From NCBI GenBank assembly GCA_003427395.1, contig BFEA01000026.1, forward strand, positions 2,867,537-2,888,220: a stretch of DNA of 20,684 nt, in the 5' to 3' direction. This DNA is from Chara braunii (Eukaryota; Streptophyta; Charophyceae; Charales; Characeae). Within the stretch, counting starts at the first letter, position 1, and each line of letters opens with the position of its first letter. Below are positions 18,263-20,684 of this stretch, piece after piece. The position numbers were made by a program, and so were the translations under genes. The notes under the pieces are model-generated. The model was given only the letters and a program-made list of their open reading frames with translations, had not been told where the DNA came from and searched no databases.

Positions 18263-18383
18263 GGGACGCTGGACCCGGTTTCCAGCAGGTGCAGCTCCCC
18301 ACCAATAGATGGAGCCTCCGCGACTGTGGTAGACGTGTCTGCTCTTATCAGCACCTCTATCACAGCTTCGGGTTGTTTCAAGC
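18263..18383 (+). repeat. Small-SINE family member with intact stem
   Basis: Reads GGGACGCTGGACCCGGTTTC, then CAGCAGGTGCAGCTCCCC and ACCAATAGATGGAGCC, ending before the A-rich tail at 18384. GCTGGA (18268-18273), a 7-nt loop and TCCAGC (18281-18286) form a perfect 6-bp stem like a tRNA anticodon arm. AGGTGCAGCTCCCC follows where a T-arm/B box would stand. It is the 3' part of the larger retroposon. Confidence 0.75.
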
Positions 18384-18423
18384 AAAAAAAAAGAAAAAAA
18401 AAAGAAAGAGATTCCAGTGATGT

Positions 18424-18599
18424 CCAGCAGGTGAAGCTCCCCAACAATAGACAGGAGCTGCCCGGAGGGGTGCTGCCAGGGGTTGCTCATATCAGCCCAG
18501 GCAGCAGCAACAGGGTGCTGCCAGGGGTTTCTCATAGCAGCCCAGGCAGCAGCACCAACGGGCATTTTGAAAAAAAAAAAGGAAAAAAAAGAAAAAAAG
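18424..18599 (+). repeat. Truncated small-SINE piece, 44-bp tandem repeat and A-rich tail
   Basis: TCCAGCAGGTGAAGCTCCCC and an ACAATAGACAGGAG block (about 18422-18458) match 18281-18315. Two 44-base units (18469-18512 and 18513-18556) follow. Each starts GGTGCTGCCAGGGG or nearly so and ends in GGCAGCAGC, and can form a hairpin through GCTGCC...GGCAGC. An A/G-rich run closes the segment at about 18570-18599. GGGCATT occurs on both sides of that run and could be a short flanking repeat. Confidence 0.6.
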
Positions 18600-18657
18600 G
18601 GCATTCGTGTGATGGACTGCAGGTTCTCTAAAAGAACCAACAAGCTAGGAAGATTCT

Positions 18658-18698
18658 CACGCCCGGCACCCGGGCGTGCAAAAAAAAAAAAAAAAAAG
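18658..18698 (+). repeat. Short GC-rich retroposon end with A-tail
   Basis: CACGCCCGGCACCCGGGCGTG is followed by an A-run of about 18 (18681-18698). The core CCGGCACCCGGGCGTG resembles the GC-rich piece at 19416-19516, where it appears with a poly(T) on the other side. It may be a truncated copy of the same family. Confidence 0.45.
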
Positions 18699-18741
18699 TT
18701 TTTTTCTTTTTTGGGTTTGCTGAGCTCTCCCAGAGGACTCC

Positions 18742-19183
18742 AAATCCGGGCTCAATCCAGCGGCCTAACTCAGTTGGTAAGGCTCGCAAGTGGCATTCAG
18801 GAGGTCGTGGGTTCAATCCCCGTTGGCCTCATGTATCTTCCTGGGCATGCTTGGCGCCCGCCACCTAGAGATAGACCACTGGATCCCCCAATTGGCATTT
18901 AGCAGAGTCTGCTGATGTTCATAGGGGAGGGGACCTGAGGGGAGGCACAGGGATTGGTCCTGTTGGCATGGTCCCTGATGCTACCGGCTGTCCCCTAGCC
19001 GGTATCGCCCACCTGCAGGTCGGGAGTAGCCCCCGCATGTTCTCTCGTGAACACGGTTCTGGCTGCTACGGGGTTCCCCGTATGCATACAACTAGGAGTA
19101 GTGGTAGGTAGGTAGTGTGAGGTGAAATTGAGAGAAGAATATAGCTTTTTAAAAAAAAAAAAAAAAAAAAAAATCCGGGCTCA
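18742..19183 (+). mobile_element. tRNA-derived SINE with exact 13-bp target-site duplication
   Basis: AAATCCGGGCTCA lies at 18742-18754 and again at 19171-19183, right after an A-run of at least 20 (19151-19170). The element (18755-19150, about 396 bp) starts with a tRNA-like head: TAACTCAGTTGG at 18766-18777 is the A box, and GGTTCAATCCC at 18810-18820 the B box, 34 nt apart. A T-arm can pair (GTGGG/CCCGT) but the acceptor stem has several mismatches, so it is tRNA-derived. The body contains two good hairpins: TACCGGCT/AGCCGGTA at 18982-19004, and TACGGGG-TT-CCCCGTA near 19068-19083. The perfect duplication points to a fairly recent insertion by LINE machinery in trans. Family name unknown. 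Confidence 0.93.
18766..18820 (+). promoter_or_regulatory. Internal RNA polymerase III promoter of the SINE
   Basis: A box TAACTCAGTTGG (18766-18777) and B box GGTTCAATCCC (18810-18820), with spacing as in tRNA genes. Both are close to consensus, so transcription is possible. Confidence 0.75.
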
Positions 19184-19397
19184 TTTCGTTTTTTGCGAGT
19201 TTGCTGTCAAGGGGGGAGAGGGGGGTAGAAATTGGTTTTAAAGGGGCTAAAGGGGTCTAAAGGGAGATGCCTTTGTGTGATTCTGTTTTTTTTTTTTTGA
19301 TCTCCGATTCTGTGAGAATTATAATGTGACCCTCAGCCAAAAGTCGTTTGTATTTCAATCCTACACAACATATTGTTTTTCCGGAATTTTTTGAGTT

Positions 19398-19516
19398 TTT
19401 TTTTTTTTTTTTTGGCGCTGGGGCTGCCCGGAACCCTGCCCGGAGGTCATGCCCAGCCGGGCACCCGGGCGTGTATCCGGGCAGAAGTTGGGTGCCCGGG
19501 CGCCCGGGCGCCCGGG
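19398..19516 (-). repeat. GC-rich retroposon with poly(A) tail and CCCGGG tandem palindrome
   Basis: On the minus strand a CCCGGG-rich segment of about 100 bases ends GCAGCCCCAGCGCC and is followed by an A-run (19415-19398). Positions 19495-19516 form a perfect 22-base palindrome of three CCCGGG units joined by CG. TGCCCGG/CCGGGCA motifs recur four or more times. It shares CCGGGCACCCGGGCGTG-like sequence with 18658-18680, apart from one base. No target-site duplication was recognised. Confidence 0.6.
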
Positions 19517-20329
19517 AAAACAGCCTAGCCAACAAGCTGATTATCCCAGTGAGGTGGCAGAAGGACCTGAGCATAGATACGTCAGGCAACGAACTGACTA
19601 CACTTGCTCGGATATTGTGTTGCTGCAGCACTTGCCACATGCAAACATTTTTGAATGTATTCGGGCTAACCCGGTGCCCGGATTCACTCAGGGTGTTGGC
19701 ATTTGGCCAATGGTGCGGTGAGGTCCAGTGTCTCTACTGAGCCTGCCAATATGCTGAGATTTGAGTGATGGTTGTCAGCAATGTGATCCCCTTTTTTTGT
19801 AAAGAAAGCAATGGTTGTAAGTCTGAGTTTTTCATCTAAGCTCTTCCCTCCTCTTCTTTTGGTTTATGAATGATAGTGCAATTGTATCAAGTTTTCTGCT
19901 CAACATATTAGCCTCGACTTTTCTTCCTATGAGACTGTGGATGACTGTGGATGACTGTGACGATGCATGACTGCATGATGGTGTCAGTTGGTTATGGGTT
20001 GGTTCCATGAAGTGAACTCTTTGTACATGTGTATAGATGTCGGTGTATTGTAGATGAATGCGGGATTGAGCTCCACGTGCACTACACCAATTCAGGATTT
20101 TTATTGGACTGGCTGGGAGGCGCTGCAGGGAGGGCTTGGGTGAGGTGAAATGGCCAGGGGGGAAAGGGACAGAAGTGCCCTTCCAGAGGGACTTCCAACT
20201 CATCTTCTGGGACTGGTTGGTTTACGCTTCAACCAGGAGCCTCTCTCAGATTTCCAGAATTCTTTCTCAGATCCATTTCTTCAGTCTGAGATTGCCTTGG
20301 CTGATATGCAAGGGTTTGGATTGGGTGCG
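19517..20329. other. Intergenic stretch with two weak exon-like segments
   Basis: Two stretches are open and somewhat protein-like on +. One is about 19551-19717, bounded by ATCCCAG and GCG|GTGAGG. The other is about 20185-20323, bounded by CCCTTCCAG and GG|GTGCGT. More than one frame is open in each, and no family is recognised, so no gene is called. A 10-bp tandem repeat (ATGACTGTGG and variants) is at about 19930-19960. Confidence 0.3.
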
Positions 20330-20510
20330 TTTTTTTTTTTTTTTTTTTTTGAGAAAACTAGGGTGCCGTCAGGGTTAGAGTTTGAAACTACGTTTCAAAC
20401 TGCCGTTTTCGACTCCAGTCCCCTCTAAAGTTTACACTGCAGGCCAAACTCCTCCGTCGCGTGGCTGTCGCAGGGCAGAGTTTGTAACTGCAGTCTAGTC
20501 ATCCATGTCG
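20330..20510 (-). repeat. Retroposon 3' end with A21 tail and 10-bp inverted repeat
   Basis: A T21 run (20330-20350) is the tail of a minus-strand element whose 3' end reads CCCTAGTTTTCTC. Just upstream (20379-20401) is a perfect stem, AGTTTGAAAC-TAC-GTTTCAAACT. The 5' end of the element is not defined; the stretch to about 20510 contains a second, weaker AGTTTGTAAC motif. Confidence 0.5.
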
Positions 20511-20536
20511 GAGGCTGTAGCATACTGCGTAGCCAC

Positions 20537-20684
20537 ACGGGCCCTGCAGGGCCCGTCCCGGACATTCAGCCTAAAAGCCTAAAACTTAGGGCTTACAGGC
20601 CCCGTTCGTTTCAGCCTGGAAGCTGAAAAACGAGGGCCTGCAGGCCCTACCCCGTTTCAGCCTATTTCTGGGTCTTTTCAGACC
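20537..20684. mobile_element. Palindrome-rich MITE-like sequence, cut by the window end
   Basis: Positions 20537-20556 are a perfect 20-base palindrome centred on CCTGCAGG, and 20633-20648 a perfect 16-base one (AGGGCCTGCAGGCCCT). Between them GGCCCCGTTCGTTTCAGC (20599-20616) and GCTGAAAAACGAGGGCC (20622-20638) form a near-perfect hairpin. The phrase (T/C)TCAGCCT recurs three times. GGCC-G-TTTGTTTCAG-like termini are common in plant MITEs, which is why a DNA-transposon origin is proposed; the other end lies outside the window. Confidence 0.55.

Larger units (their letters stand above)
17839..18424 (+). mobile_element. Retroposon with exact 17-bp target-site duplication
   Basis: GAGATTCCAGTGATGTC occurs at 17839-17855 and again at 18408-18424, the second copy directly after an A-rich tail (18384-18407). 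This is the expected signature of LINE-mediated insertion, so the element is 17856-18407, about 552 bp. Its last 120 bases (18263-18383) are a member of the small-SINE family with an intact stem. The preceding 400 bases, including a 52-bp tandem duplication, are of unknown origin and may be 5'-transduced or template-switched sequence. No protein is encoded. Confidence 0.8.

Noticed and set aside
18759-18831. A functional tRNA gene
   Set aside because: The A and B boxes are good, but the acceptor stem has several mismatches and the unit is followed by a SINE body, A-tail and target-site duplication.
19449-19740. A host gene exon with HRYVRQRTDYTCSDIVLLQH-type product
   Set aside because: The frame is open, but another frame is equally open, splice sites are weak and no family is recognised; left as a weak segment only.
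20136-20428. A plus-strand gene ending in a Phe run
   Set aside because: The Phe run is a poly(T) retroposon tail; the upstream part is open in two frames with no recognised family.

Overview
This is eukaryotic, repeat-rich intergenic or intronic DNA, almost certainly from a land plant with a large, transposon-filled genome. The main reason is an L1-type LINE with plant features: an ORF1 with a degenerate zinc knuckle, an APE endonuclease, a reverse transcriptase and a C-terminal Cys/His zinc-binding domain. Other signs are several tRNA-related SINEs, many poly(A)/poly(T) tails of 15-25 nt, a short DNA transposon and CACGTG-rich tandem repeats. I could not fix the lineage; a fern, lycophyte or gymnosperm is a guess. 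There are no operons, rRNAs, functional tRNAs or CRISPR arrays, and no intact protein gene.

Layout. 1-1300: repeats, including a tRNA-derived SINE head (484-570) and one copy of a dispersed GGACTGGACTGG repeat (902-1106). 1460-1759: two exon-like open segments with matching splice phase, the best candidate for host coding sequence. 1760-2895: AT-rich DNA plus a SINE fragment. 2900-11150: one decayed LINE on the minus strand. Reading from high to low coordinates it has ORF1 (about 11150-8000), endonuclease (about 7320-6560), linker and RT (about 6243-3480), zinc domain (3222-3031) and an A-rich tail (2924-2900). Its RT is split by a 335-bp hAT-like MITE (5370-5704) flanked by an 8-bp duplication with one mismatch. 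11560-12822: nested tandem repeats just upstream of LINE ORF1, possibly its 5' promoter region. 12845-12998: a small SINE. 13388-13836: ~187-bp repeats carrying four perfect CACGTG boxes. 14001-15197 (minus): an unrecognised broken reading frame with a helical, acidic domain followed by low-complexity sequence, including Asn runs encoded by a GTT microsatellite.

15600-20684: a cluster of retroposons. Several belong to one small (~115-120 bp) family with a GCTGGA-loop-TCCAGC type stem that shows compensating base changes. Two insertions have exact target-site duplications: 17856-18407 (17 bp) and 18755-19170 (13 bp). The window ends in a palindrome-rich, MITE-like sequence that runs off the edge.

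The sequences do not form a pathway. The parts are linked by retroposition: the LINE belongs to the class whose enzymes mobilise poly(A)-tailed SINEs, and the SINEs here carry A-tails and, in two cases, duplications of the expected type. The most useful observations are the covarying stem of the tiny SINE family, the tandem array upstream of the LINE, and the possible host exons.
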